Source: Chaetoderma sp. LZ-2023a (lineage: Eukaryota; Mollusca; Caudofoveata; Chaetodermatida; Chaetodermatidae). From it: a DNA stretch of 64,000 nucleotides. The notes beneath the pieces are model-generated. The model ran no database searches. It saw only the letters and a program-made list of their open reading frames with translations, and was not told the DNA's origin. The position numbers and the translations under genes are program-made. Within the stretch, counting starts at the first letter, position 1. Each line of letters starts with the position of its first letter. Positions 53,519 to 63,057 of this stretch are shown piece by piece. The DNA is taken from positions 63,699,254 through 63,763,253 of the forward strand of contig CM067370.1 in NCBI GenBank assembly GCA_034401795.1, in the 5' to 3' direction.

Positions 53519-53656
53519 GGGTTTAGCAAGTAGTGATTGAACGGTAATGGATGTTTTTGTGGTGTAATAACAACCCCCCACCGACTCCCCTTGCGGGTTG
53601 GTCTGTTGTTTTATTAACCACTATGAAAACATACTTACCGTTCTATCACTACGACC
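53519..53656. repeat. Internal complementary region of DIRS-2
   Basis: The first half (TTTAGCAAGTAGTGATTGAA, GGTGTAATAACAAC) is the complement of the left end. The second half (TTGCGGGTTGGTCTGTTGTT, ACATACTTACCG) is the complement of the right end. Confidence 0.85.
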
Positions 53657-53704
53657 CGGCCTCAGCCACCCTGCGTGGAATTGATTTGAGAATTTGCCTA
53701 TAAT

Positions 53705-54030
53705 ATTTGGCACTTAAATTCAGAAAAGTGAATCTGTTTCCTATTTGGGCTCCAGCGTGCATGCGCAAGCTCGCTTAGTGACAGGCATCACTATGGAGTG
53801 AGTACAGACTGTTGCCAGTCTATATCAGTTAATATACTGGAGATGGACCTAACCAGTAGCGTGGTTGAGGGTCCATATTTATAGGAATAGGCATGGGGAG
53901 GAGTGTATGCAAGCATAAAAATCTTATTCTGGTAGCTAAATGCAGACAATTGATTTAGCAAGTAGTGATTGAACGGTAAGTATGTTTTTATAGTGGTTAA
54001 TAAAACAACAGACCAACCGCAAGGGGGGTC
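53705..54030. repeat. Right inverted terminal repeat of DIRS-2
   Basis: Pairs with 41,761-42,065. It ends in GACCAACCGCAAGGGGGGTC, as the internal complementary region predicts. Confidence 0.85.
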
Positions 54031-54035
54031 TGGGT

Positions 54036-54702
54036 TTTTTAACTTGAACCTCAAAAGGGAAAAAAAAAAAAATTTAGTACTAGGAATGGACATTCATCAG
54101 GAGCTCGTCGGCTCGACAGTTATTGGGTTAATTTGACATGAGGGGTTAAATGTTTTTTGTTAGGTACATTCAGAATTGGTAATAATGACGTAGTCAGTTA
54201 AAACAAACCCGGGTAAAAGGTTTTTAGCCTGACGCTTGGTTTCACATGTGAGACCAAAAGTCTGAATGATCTGGACTCGTTTTTCTGTCCTTTATATACC
54301 CTTCTCTGGGTTAACCTGGGGATTTGGTGGTTCTTGACCAAATATGGGCAATAAAATGGGGGTTAGACAGTTCCCTTGTCTGAAATTTTACCGTTTCTGT
54401 AAAAATTAATTTGGTTATCATTTTTACCGTTTCAGATTTTTGGCGGTATAGTTGAATATATGCCGGTTCCGGAAGTTTTTACCGGTTGTAATTTTTTTGT
54501 TGCTAGTTTGGAAAGAAACTTTTTGTTTGGCATTTTTTGGCATAAAATTTTTAACGGTTTTGAGGTTTTTTCACCGGTTGGTTTGGCGAGGTGAATAGTT
54601 TTTGCACCCCTAATTACTATGACATAACTTTTTGCCAATTTTTTCTGGTTTTTGTGTGTACGATGGGTCAAGAGAAAATGATGTGGGGTAGTCCCCACTC
54701 CA
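54036..54702. other. Non-coding spacer between DIRS-2 and hAT
   Basis: No gene recognised. T-rich, with several ACCGGTT/ACCGTTTC-type motifs. Confidence 0.45.
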
Positions 54703-54710
54703 TTGGTGGG

Positions 54711-54812
54711 CAGGGTTGGCTTGATTTAAATCAATTGATTTATATCATGATTTAAATCATGATTTAAATCACTCGATTTTTATCGAAAAAATCGTGATTT
54801 AAATCAGTTTTG
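54711..54812. repeat. Terminal and subterminal repeats of the hAT, left
   Basis: After CAGGGTTGG, the palindrome GATTTAAATC and close variants recur at least five times up to about 54,806. The right end (58,730-58,790) has two more copies plus ATCGATT variants. Such clusters often bind transposase in hAT elements; here that is inference. Confidence 0.7.
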
Positions 54813-55464
54813 CAAAAATAGAGGAATTTTCAAGTAATTAATACAATTAACAGTAATTTTGTTAAATTAAAGTAACATAATTATTTTACTGCTTCCATGG
54901 CACTTGAACATCAACACAAAATAGAATTATACACTTAATTGCTCATATTTGTCATCAGCAAGACTAGACCCAGTGCACGAGTCCACATCTACAATCTACA
55001 TACTTGAGGTTCATGTACACAGTACATCACACATGTGTACAAAGTATGATCATTAAGTATGTGTAAGCTGTAAAGAAGAGGAGAATTCCATGTGCGTACA
55101 TGTCACTACATGACCATTAAAGCAATAGTGTACATGAAAAGTCATGTATGGGCCAGTATGGCTATTACTATTAGTCTAATTCCAAAAGCACACTCTTTTA
55201 AAGCAAGACACTGTCTCTTTTTTCAGCTATGACATGCGTCTGGAGTCACTCTGGAGTGTCATTGAGTGTCTCGATTACTATTGGCTAGTGCTTATCAAGT
55301 TGGACTTTTGGGCTCCATTTTATTTAACACTAAAACAATAAAGATTGAAATGTTATTAAATTAAGTAGTTTACTACAACTTCAAAAATCAAAATCAGTAA
55401 TTGCTGAAACTGGCAAGAAACTATATACATTGTAACACGTAAACACATCATTACATTACATTAA

Positions 55465-55714
55465 CCCTTAGCACACTGATGTAGGAGTTTTAATTTTTCA
55501 AAATAAACATAACCCCTAGCACTCTGGAGCATGATAATTTAAATTTTCAAATTAAATTTAAAGATAAACTGGTGTACAATTTGCAACAATTTTTGTGGAC
55601 GATGCTGCTGTCTGTGACAGCACCATCTTCCACAAAATTTGTTGAAAAACGTACACCAGTTTATCTTTAAATTTAATTTGAAATTTAAAAATTTCGACAT
55701 CTGTGTGCTAAGGG
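55465..55714. mobile_element. TTAA-flanked palindromic MITE inside the hAT
   Basis: The ends are CCCTTAGCACACTGATGT and ACATCTGTGTGCTAAGGG, with TTAA at 55,461-55,464 and 55,715-55,718. Inside is a hairpin built on GTACAC...TTGTTG/CAACAA...GTGTAC. TTAA duplication with CCCTT ends fits piggyBac-type MITEs (Kolobok also uses TTAA). Confidence 0.75.
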
Positions 55715-55718
55715 TTAA

Positions 55719-55850
55719 AGATAAACGGGTGTACATTTTTCAACAAATTTGGTGGATGATAGAGCTGTCGCAGACAGCAACATCGTCCACCAAAATTGTT
55801 GAAAAATGTACACCAGTTTATCAATTTTAATTTGAGCATATTTTTAAAGA
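55719..55850. mobile_element. Partial second copy of the palindromic MITE
   Basis: Repeats the inner hairpin (GTGTACATTTTTCAACAAAT and its complement) immediately beside the first copy, without its own TTAA ends. Confidence 0.65.
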
Positions 55851-56078
55851 CAGAAGTTAACAAGGTTGATAGACTTAGACAATGATGACTTTTGCATACC
55901 TTCATAGATTTTGTGCATCTAATTAGGGCTAATTCGTTAGATTTATGCATTGCATCATTTCTGTCCTATTGCTACTCACTGTATCTGTGATGCAATTGTG
56001 AACAAAATTGAAAAATCGTTGCTAATATGACGTAATATATAAATTTTGAACTCTATATATTATTAGTTCAAACAGTGA

Positions 56079-56247
56079 TAATTAAAGAATAGACATCCCA
56101 TCATTCGTAACATAATAAACATATTGAATATTTTGAAAGCAATTTCACTGAAAACCGTTGCTGACTTAGGCAGCAACGGCTTCCAGTGAAATTGCTTTCA
56201 AAATATTCAATATGTTATGAATGATGGGATGCATATTCTTTAATTAT
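56079..56247. repeat. Near-perfect hairpin in the hAT
   Basis: Arms of about 80-88 bp share AATTAAAGAATA, CATCCCATCATTC, CATATTGAATATTTTGAAAG and CAATTTCACTG. The loop is only about 10 bases. No target duplication is certain beyond AT-rich flanks. Confidence 0.8.
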
Positions 56248-56438
56248 TCACAATTAAGTGATTAACCAGAACACTCGATATATTGACTATTGAGATACCG
56301 CAATTTTTTTATAATAACGATATCGATATTCTCTCAAGCAATATCGCGCAAACCTAACTGAGTCACAGATAGATGTGTCTGTCATCACTTTTCACTTTCA
56401 GTTTTCAATAATGCTGCAATTGTACTTCACTAGTCTAG

Positions 56439-58238
56439 TCAACAATCATCATTCAACTGAAACCGGAAGTCATTTTCTTTGTCACAGTTTAGGGACCGAA
56501 AAAGAAATACTAGTTTAGCCGCTTTTAAAGTTCCAAGTTTGTTTCTCAACTTACTCTGCACGAGCCCATAGCTGGAGAACACGCGCTCGACACCAGCTGA
56601 CGCCGCCACAGCTGACATCAGACGCTGAGTGAATTCAAATGCTTCCAGCAGATCATCCTCGAAGTCACGTCTGTGCGACTTCCACCAATGAAGAGAGGTT
56701 ACTCCATTAACAACTTCGTCGTTAAATTTAAGAATGTGAAATGGTGGTGCCATGGCCTCGAATTTGATTACCAAAGTCATCAAACCAGGGATTTCGGATG
56801 CTACGGTGAGTGCAGTTTCACGTTCTTGCTGAGTCAAGTTTCGACCACGGTATTTAGGGTGGAGTAGATTGGCCAGCATGTGGTGAGGTGTCACAGCTTG
56901 TTGATAACGCTTATCGGCCGCACGCTTTGTTGAATTATTAGTGTCATTATGCAGGGCCGTTTTTACATCTTTCCATAATTCAACTGCTTCTGCTATTGTG
57001 CAATTGTCCGATTGAGCTTTATCGAGAGCGCAAGCTACTGGTTTCAAACAAAGTCGGTATTCATCTGCAGAACGTTTGATTACTACATTACGAACTTTAT
57101 TGGCAATGGCAACATCTATGCGGTCAGTATGTCCACCACAGATTGTCACAAGTGTCGGCCATGCCTCACAATACGAGTTTAAACAATCGTACATTGTGTT
57201 CCACCTTGTATCTGCTGGCATCACTAACTTTCTGCACGATGATTGGCGTATTTGGGCACTAGCAAAGTGGTTATTTCGGAAATACTTCACAACTTGTGTG
57301 ACATGCTCCTTAACATTACCCATTTCTAAGTCCTTTGAAGTCAGATTTAGAAGATGAGGCGTGCATCCATACGCAATCATGTTGAAACCCAGTCGTTCTT
57401 TCAAGAACTCTCGCATCTTTGCTACATTAGCAGCATTGTCTGTGACGATACTACATATAATGCACCCAAAATCATTGTGCGTGTTTTCAATTGTCTGCTT
57501 CGCAATGTCATAAAGATATTCCGCTGTGTGAGGATGTCCAGAGGTGTCCGTAGTATCCACTAAGTAAATATCACCTAAGCAGGTCGTCACTGTAGCACAT
57601 ACGATAGGCTCGTTATGAATATTGCTCCAACCGTCTAATGCTAGACAGACAAGTTCACCTTCCAAATTTTTTCTCACCTTCTCCCGCTCTTCTGTGTAGA
57701 TAACATCCAAATATTTCCCCCCTATGTCCTTTCTGGATGGTGGTTGATAGCCTGGTCGTAAATCTTTTACAAGGTTTATAAAATGTCTATTTTCTACTAA
57801 GCGAAATGGGGAGTTCGTAGCATACACCATCCTAGCTACATCACGATCTAATTCACCACGTTTTTCTGCTGAAGTTCTGATGACATAATTCTGTAGACCA
57901 TAATTCAGCTTGGGTATCTTAGCGGCCAATGTACCAGCAGCTAATTGACCGTGCACTGGGCGCTTCACTGCCGCTGAAGCAGAACTTGAAGTTGACAGAG
58001 GTTCAACTTCCATCACCACCACATCGTTTTGATCAACAACAGTTTCAACGCGCTGCTGCTGCTCAGATTGAGATGAAGTCCCCGTTTCTGTTGCGGCTAC
58101 AGCTAGACCTTGAAGTGCTGGTGTTGGTGGACCTGTGCAATTGGCTGCATGTTTTTTTAACCGCTCTGGGATACCTTGGAGTTCGTGTCGGCAGACCTTG
58201 CAGACAGCCCGGACACCGGCCGTATCTGGGGTCTTCAC
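56439..58238 (-). CDS. hAT transposase (BED finger and hAT C-terminal domain)
   Basis: A 599-residue protein from the first Met after a stop. It begins within a BED zinc finger (C13, C16, H30, C34: CKVC, LKKHAANC). The RNase H-like core has D202 in ALDGWSNIHNE and D267 in IVTDNAANVAK, a CxxH pair in YGCTPHLLNL (about 292-295), and E551 in AGVERVFSSYG within the C-terminal hAT dimerisation region. Upstream, an in-frame ATG at 58,289 opens MSNSG, then TGA (58,272-58,274), then the Trp-containing first half of the BED finger (KQDPIWIHYEKVK). The true protein thus probably began at 58,289 and is split by this stop, or it is read through. Otherwise the gene looks complete; it excises and inserts the element by cut and paste. 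Confidence 0.88.
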   Translation of the reverse strand: MKTPDTAGVRAVCKVCRHELQGIPERLKKHAANCTGPPTPALQGLAVAATETGTSSQSEQQQRVETVVDQNDVVVMEVEPLSTSSSASAAVKRPVHGQLAAGTLAAKIPKLNYGLQNYVIRTSAEKRGELDRDVARMVYATNSPFRLVENRHFINLVKDLRPGYQPPSRKDIGGKYLDVIYTEEREKVRKNLEGELVCLALDGWSNIHNEPIVCATVTTCLGDIYLVDTTDTSGHPHTAEYLYDIAKQTIENTHNDFGCIICSIVTDNAANVAKMREFLKERLGFNMIAYGCTPHLLNLTSKDLEMGNVKEHVTQVVKYFRNNHFASAQIRQSSCRKLVMPADTRWNTMYDCLNSYCEAWPTLVTICGGHTDRIDVAIANKVRNVVIKRSADEYRLCLKPVACALDKAQSDNCTIAEAVELWKDVKTALHNDTNNSTKRAADKRYQQAVTPHHMLANLLHPKYRGRNLTQQERETALTVASEIPGLMTLVIKFEAMAPPFHILKFNDEVVNGVTSLHWWKSHRRDFEDDLLEAFEFTQRLMSAVAASAGVERVFSSYGLVQSKLRNKLGTLKAAKLVFLFRSLNCDKENDFRFQLNDDC

Positions 58239-58376
58239 TTTCTCATAATGAATCCATATTGGATCTTGTTTTCAGCCGGAGTTAGACATTTTGCTAATTA
58301 TGGAATTGAAAATATTTCATAGCCTTTGTCACTTAAGCAGTTTTGACTGTATTTTTCAAGAATGAAAAAATGCTTT

Positions 58377-58475
58377 TCTATTGCATCATTTAAAAAAAAT
58401 GATGCAATAAAAAAATGATGCAATAGAAAAATGATGCAATAAAAAAATGATGCAATAAAAAATGATGCAATAATA
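58377..58475. repeat. Short tandem repeat of ATGATGCAAT
   Basis: Five direct copies spaced 14-17 bp apart with A-rich spacers, preceded by one inverted copy (ATTGCATCAT). Confidence 0.85.
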
Positions 58476-58935
58476 ATACTGTTAAAACTGCTTAAGCGAA
58501 CAAAGTTTTTTTGTATTAAGAAACCAGCAAGCTTAAAATTCAGTTAAAAATAAGTCATAAAAATACCACTTTATTCAGTTCCAAAATACAGTTTAGCAAT
58601 GCATCTGGACCTGTATTAAGAGACCACCTGTCTTAAGAGACCACCTTCTGCGACTCCCACAGCCAGTGTCTTAATACAGGTTTCACTGTATAAGTTTTAC
58701 GTAATTTCCTGGGATGTCGCGAATAAAAATCGATTTAAATCATTGAAATCGATTTAAATCAAAAAAATCGATTGATTTTTTCCAACCCTGTTGGTGGGGT
58801 TCTGTGGGTTTTGGATGGTGGATATTGATCATAGTGTGGTCATCACTGTAATTGATTCAGATTTTATGGCGTTTCATTCCTTGTGTGGAACTCATCAGAG
58901 GCGCAGTTCTGTTGCTGACTTTTTGGTTTAAGAAT

Positions 58936-58937
58936 TG

Positions 58938-58969
<32 letters not shown>

Positions 58970-58979
58970 ATATATATAT
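58936..58979. repeat. (AT)n microsatellite, left of a nested element
   Basis: An AT run that continues at 60,064-60,106 on the far side of the element 58,980-60,063. Confidence 0.9.
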
Positions 58980-60060
58980 AGGCTTGCGCGATTTTTCGAT
59001 TTAATCGTGAAGTATATATTTTTAAAATCGCGATTTTTACGATGTAATTGAGGTGGTTTTTAAAAAATCTGAAGTGTGTACTTTTCCGTCGCATTTTATC
59101 AGTACATGAGTGCAATTATAATCGATTCACACCTGTGTTCATCGTGTTTATATCCCGCCGCGCCGAATAATTACTAATCACAACACAAAGCGCCACAATA
59201 AGCAAGCCAACAATAGCGAAGTTAACACCTTTGTCATTGAGAAAACCAGATAGTTACTCCGTCAAATCGCCATATAATTTTCTTTCTTTCGCTGCAGACC
59301 CTGAGTCTGTCGTGAAATGCCAAGTATATACTTAGATGCAGAGCGTTAGGCAATCAGTGAACATAATTCTTTTTAATTCTAGAGTTAGCAATTTTAGGCG
59401 GAGTAATAATTTCTCCTTTTTGATTCGGTTGTCATGTCAGATTAAAGAAAATAAAGCAACAGCATTCCAGATTGTTTGATTTTGAACTGTGCGTTCTGTT
59501 GATTACTCTTAAATGTAAATCGCACATTCTGAGTGCAAATATAAACTGCTCTATAGGACGAGTTTACGCCGTTACACTCGTACCTACTCAAAGCTCCCGT
59601 CCTATGTATGGGGATTGCCCAGTATCTCCCCGGGTACTAATATTAACGTCTTCGCGTTACTCCGATAATGACCTAAACTCGTTCTACAAAGGGAGGCTAT
59701 AAGTGGCAGCTAATACATCATGTAATTTATATTTTTTTCTCGGCGACGTTTTATCTCAAATTTTGATGAAATAAATAATGTTTATTAAACTATACGCAAT
59801 ATTTAGGCGGTCCCAATTAATAATTTCACTCCCGCGATGATGGATATAAGGTATACATTAAGCATAGACATAGGACGGTAAGAATTCGGAGCATGAAAAT
59901 GTGTTCTAATTTCGTGCTATTTTTGTATCATTTATTTAAACTTTTTCAAGTCACGTTACCCCGGTTTATACTTTTGGGAATTTGGAATTACGATTTAATC
60001 GAAAATCCCAATTTTTAAAATTAAATCGATCGCGATGTTTCAAAGCAAAAATCGAGCAAG

Positions 60061-60063
<3 letters not shown>
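58980..60063. mobile_element. Non-autonomous hAT-like element in an AT microsatellite
   Basis: The ends are AGGCTTGCGCGATTTTT and, inverted, AGGCTTGCTCGATTTTT (one mismatch in 17). TATATATA on both sides fits an 8-bp duplication but cannot be proved inside an AT run. Internal ATCGCGAT/GATTTAATCG motifs recur near both ends. No transposase is seen in its 1.08 kb. Confidence 0.65.

Positions 60064-60106
<43 letters not shown>
60064..60106. repeat. (AT)n microsatellite, right of the nested element
   Basis: Continuation of the run at 58,936-58,979. Confidence 0.9.
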
Positions 60107-60109
<3 letters not shown>

Positions 60110-61020
60110 AATAAACAAATAAATAAATTAAAAAAGACAGAACAACATGGTGAGTATATGTCTTGTTGTTATTTACTTGAACGTTTGTTTGTGTGATGAG
60201 TTGAGCATGTGTGAGCAGAGTGTTGGATAGGTAGTGTGACAATAAATCGGATTGGAGAACATATTAACAGAGTACAGTCTAGAAGAAATGATTGTCTACT
60301 GTATGTGGAACGGTTGGTAGAGACTAAATTAAGAGTTTGTCTGTGGCTCTCCACTCAGTGTGGAGACACATCTCCCTCATCATGGTGTGAATCCTGGCCC
60401 ATGTCGGATCTGGTGCTCTCCTGTTTTCGCTCTCTGCTTGGATATGGCAGTGGAGGCAGTTGAGGCTGAACCTATGCGTAGGGCATAGGTTTGTGATTAG
60501 GGTGCATGCTGCGCTAATGTCATTATTCCTCCTCACGTCGGCCATTGATGTTAGCGATGTTGTGTCCGGTAGGTTTTGATCCGGACTTGGAAGGAGTGCT
60601 TGAACAGCTGAAAAATGAATGGCTTCCAAAAAGTCTTAAATAGTCCTCACTAAATCTTGCCGGTACCTCAGGACGTGGGTCTGTGGTCCTGGGGGTGAGT
60701 TCGTGCTTCGTTGGTGGAGTTACGGCCGGTGAAGACCCCATGTTGTCGGTTAATGAGTCCGATGCAAAAAGGTCTTGGAAGACTTTCTTAATGATTTAGT
60801 CTGTTTGCGTCGGCGGCTGTGCCGATTCACTGTCCTTTGCTACGTTGGTTGTATTGGAATACACAGGGGAGACAGGGATTTCTGGATCCCTGTACCATTG
60901 GTCGTTAAGCGATGCATGTTGATGTGTGTGCCGATTGGTAGTGCAGGTATCCGTGTGTGTCTGTTGGTTTTGTGTATGTATGATTACTGTATTCTGTGGG
61001 TGTAGTAGTAGAAACATCCT
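60107..61020. other. Possible LINE 3' region, otherwise unassigned
   Basis: Minus-strand open stretches (for example one with PPTKHELTPRTTDPRPEVPA at 60,523-60,741) lie downstream of the antisense LINE and may be its 3' untranslated part or a separate sequence. No domain is recognised. Confidence 0.35.
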
Positions 61021-62830
61021 ACAGGTGCAATCAGTCCTTCTTCGCTTTTGCCCACTGTTTCTTGTCCTCAGCCAAAATCCTTAGCTTCCTCAGGTCCATT
61101 CTTGACTTGAGTGTACCGAGTCCTGCTTTCTTGAGGTCACCTCATAGCACGCTTAGCAGATTTATGCAATGATGTCCTCTCCTGGCCCTTTATTTGCTGG
61201 TTCTGAGTAGGGCAAATTCCATGGATCTTTGTGCTGGTGTCACTTCTGGCATCCTTAGCACATGGCCAAACATGGACCATCTTTTACAGACAGCGGCAAT
61301 GTATTACACATATTGTATAGTGCATCGTTGGAAATTATGCTGTCTGGCCATCGGCCTCCAGTGATGGTGCGTAGGTGTTTGCGGTGGCAGGCATCAAGTT
61401 TGTCTAGAGCTGCCTTTGGAGCTGCCCAGCTGTTACAGTTATACAGCATCAAGGATACACAGGTTGCATTGTATAAATGTAGCCTCTTTATCAAGGGCAT
61501 CTTTGATCTACGAATCCATAGCTTCCAGAAGGACTGGAAAGCTATGTTCCCCATGACGCAGCATGCAGAAATGTCAGCAGTACTGCAAAGCAGTGAGCCC
61601 AGGATTTTACTTTTCCTCCATGGTTCGCCACCACGAAGTGGGTCGTCGTTTTCTATAGTTTCATGCTTTGTCGATAGGTGTACGTGGGTGAACTCTGTTT
61701 TGGATTCATTCATAAAGAAATTCCCAATTTTTAGTTTGCTTGCAGCTATTGGGAGAAGTTCGTCGAGGGGTTTCTTTTCCTCGTCTATGAAGTCCACATT
61801 ATCGGCATATTCCATCTCTAGCGGCATGCCCAGTATGGACACTGGTTTTTTTTTGTCTCGTAGAACTTTGCTGCACAGATTTCAATGCGGCAGCAAGGTA
61901 GCAGGTGAAAAGCACCGGGGATAGACCATCTCCCTGTGGGGAGCCGATTGATGTCTCAAACTCTACAGACTTCACTGACTTGACTCGTACTCTCAGCTTG
62001 GTGTCTGCATGCAGTAGTCTCACTAGTAGTAGCGCATCTGCATTGCAACTGTCAATGCCAATTTTGTGGAAGTCCTAGTGTTTGGAAATGACTACCGACA
62101 CAAGCATGCGTTGAGCCCATACAATGTCTGCGCAGCTGCATCCATGTTTGAAGGCACTTTGATATGATCCGGTTAAGTAATCGATCTTGTCTCGGATGCG
62201 GTATGGAGTAGCATTGGATAGAATTTTCTGTATGCTGTTTTGGAGCACAATGGGCCGCAGATTGGCTGGGGGCCCAGGTGGCTTCTTGGGCTTGGGTAGT
62301 GCGATAAGGGTGCCTTGGCCTACAGCGTCGATGGGAAGGTGGTGCATAAAAGCTGAATTGATTAGGTGCGTGATCGGTTTTGAGATAATGTCACTTGCAT
62401 ATTTGAATAGTTCATTGCTCATGCCATCAGGTCCAGATGCACGTCCATTTTTCATGGCTTTAAGTGCCTTCTCAACTTCTGCTGTTTTAATTGGTGTTAG
62501 TAATGGCCTGGGGTCTCCTGAGAACGGGTGCAAGGACTCATCATCGCTGTCAGTGAACTATTCCTTGAACCATTCTCAGATCACCTCAGCTTTTCCCTGG
62601 TCAGTCCCGATAAAGTGTCCTTCAGAGTTGTGTACAGTGACTGGTGGTGTGTAGTCAGTAACTGTCAGGGCTCGGGCTGCCCAAAACATTTTGTGACAGT
62701 AATCCGTGGCAGTGATTTCATCTACTAGGGAGTCTGCCTGTTGAATAGCAAGATCTTTTGATATAGCCCAGAATAATATTGCGCTCTCCGCGTAGTCTGG
62801 TGCGGTCTTCACTTTGGCCACTTTGATAGA
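61021..62830 (-). pseudogene. LINE reverse transcriptase, antisense, decayed
   Basis: On the minus strand the RT reads RASGPDGMSNELFKYAS, LRPIVLQNSIQKILS, SYQSAFKHGCSCADIVWAQR, FETSIGSPQGDGLSPVLFTC and MEYADNVDFIDEEKK. It then continues to a C-terminal LKKLDACHRKHLR-type domain (ALDKLDACHRKHLRTITGG). Motif A (the SAFD-type strand) is lost in a deletion near 62,040-62,075. Motif C is YADN instead of YADD. Frameshifts occur near 62,575, 62,075 and 61,850. Both catalytic motifs are therefore damaged. The clade (RTE-like or Jockey-like) is not certain. Confidence 0.8.
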
Positions 62831-63057
62831 TGCGCAGGCGTAACGCTTTCTGCTCTGCTGACAGTTTTACTACTAGAGGGGCATCAGCATACCTAGTTTG
62901 GTTGTTTTTAAGAACACCTATGGTGCTGGTAGCGGATGATTCCATAGATTTCAGTATTTTGGTTAGGGCTTCGTTTGGATCGGAGCTGACATTGATGTTA
63001 CCTATCTGCTCCCCGAGGGCTTTTTTGTATGACTTGCGTGTCAGTGTCGCTGATGAG
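62576..63057 (-). pseudogene. LINE linker between endonuclease and RT, antisense
   Basis: Short frames with ADAPLVVKLSAEQKALRLRI and KVTAPDYAESAILFWAI-type sequence (AKVKTAPDYAESAILFWAIS). They connect the endonuclease and RT parts in the right order. Frameshifted. Confidence 0.55.

Larger units (their letters stand above)
41761..54030 (+). mobile_element. Second DIRS-type retrotransposon (DIRS-2), interrupted
   Basis: Inverted terminal repeats (41,761-42,065 and 53,705-54,030) and an internal complementary region at 53,519-53,656 fit both outer ends. Gag-like, RT, RNase H and tyrosine-recombinase regions lie at 49.4-53.3 kb. The AcademX-like transposon 43,236-48,620 sits between the left ITR and the coding part. 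Removing it leaves about 6.9 kb, close to the 7.0 kb of DIRS-1. The coding part is more decayed than in DIRS-1. Confidence 0.85.
54711..58790 (-). mobile_element. hAT DNA transposon with intact ends
   Basis: It starts CAGGGTTGG and ends CCAACCCTG, and is flanked by TTGGTGGG at 54,703-54,710 and 58,791-58,798, an exact 8-bp target duplication as expected for hAT. The 4,080-bp element carries a minus-strand transposase and several smaller palindromic elements in its non-coding right-hand (3') part. The perfect duplication suggests a fairly recent insertion. Confidence 0.92.

Noticed and set aside
54432-54698. 88-residue Lys-rich minus-strand frame
   Set aside because: Composition reflects T-rich DNA; no start context or motif.
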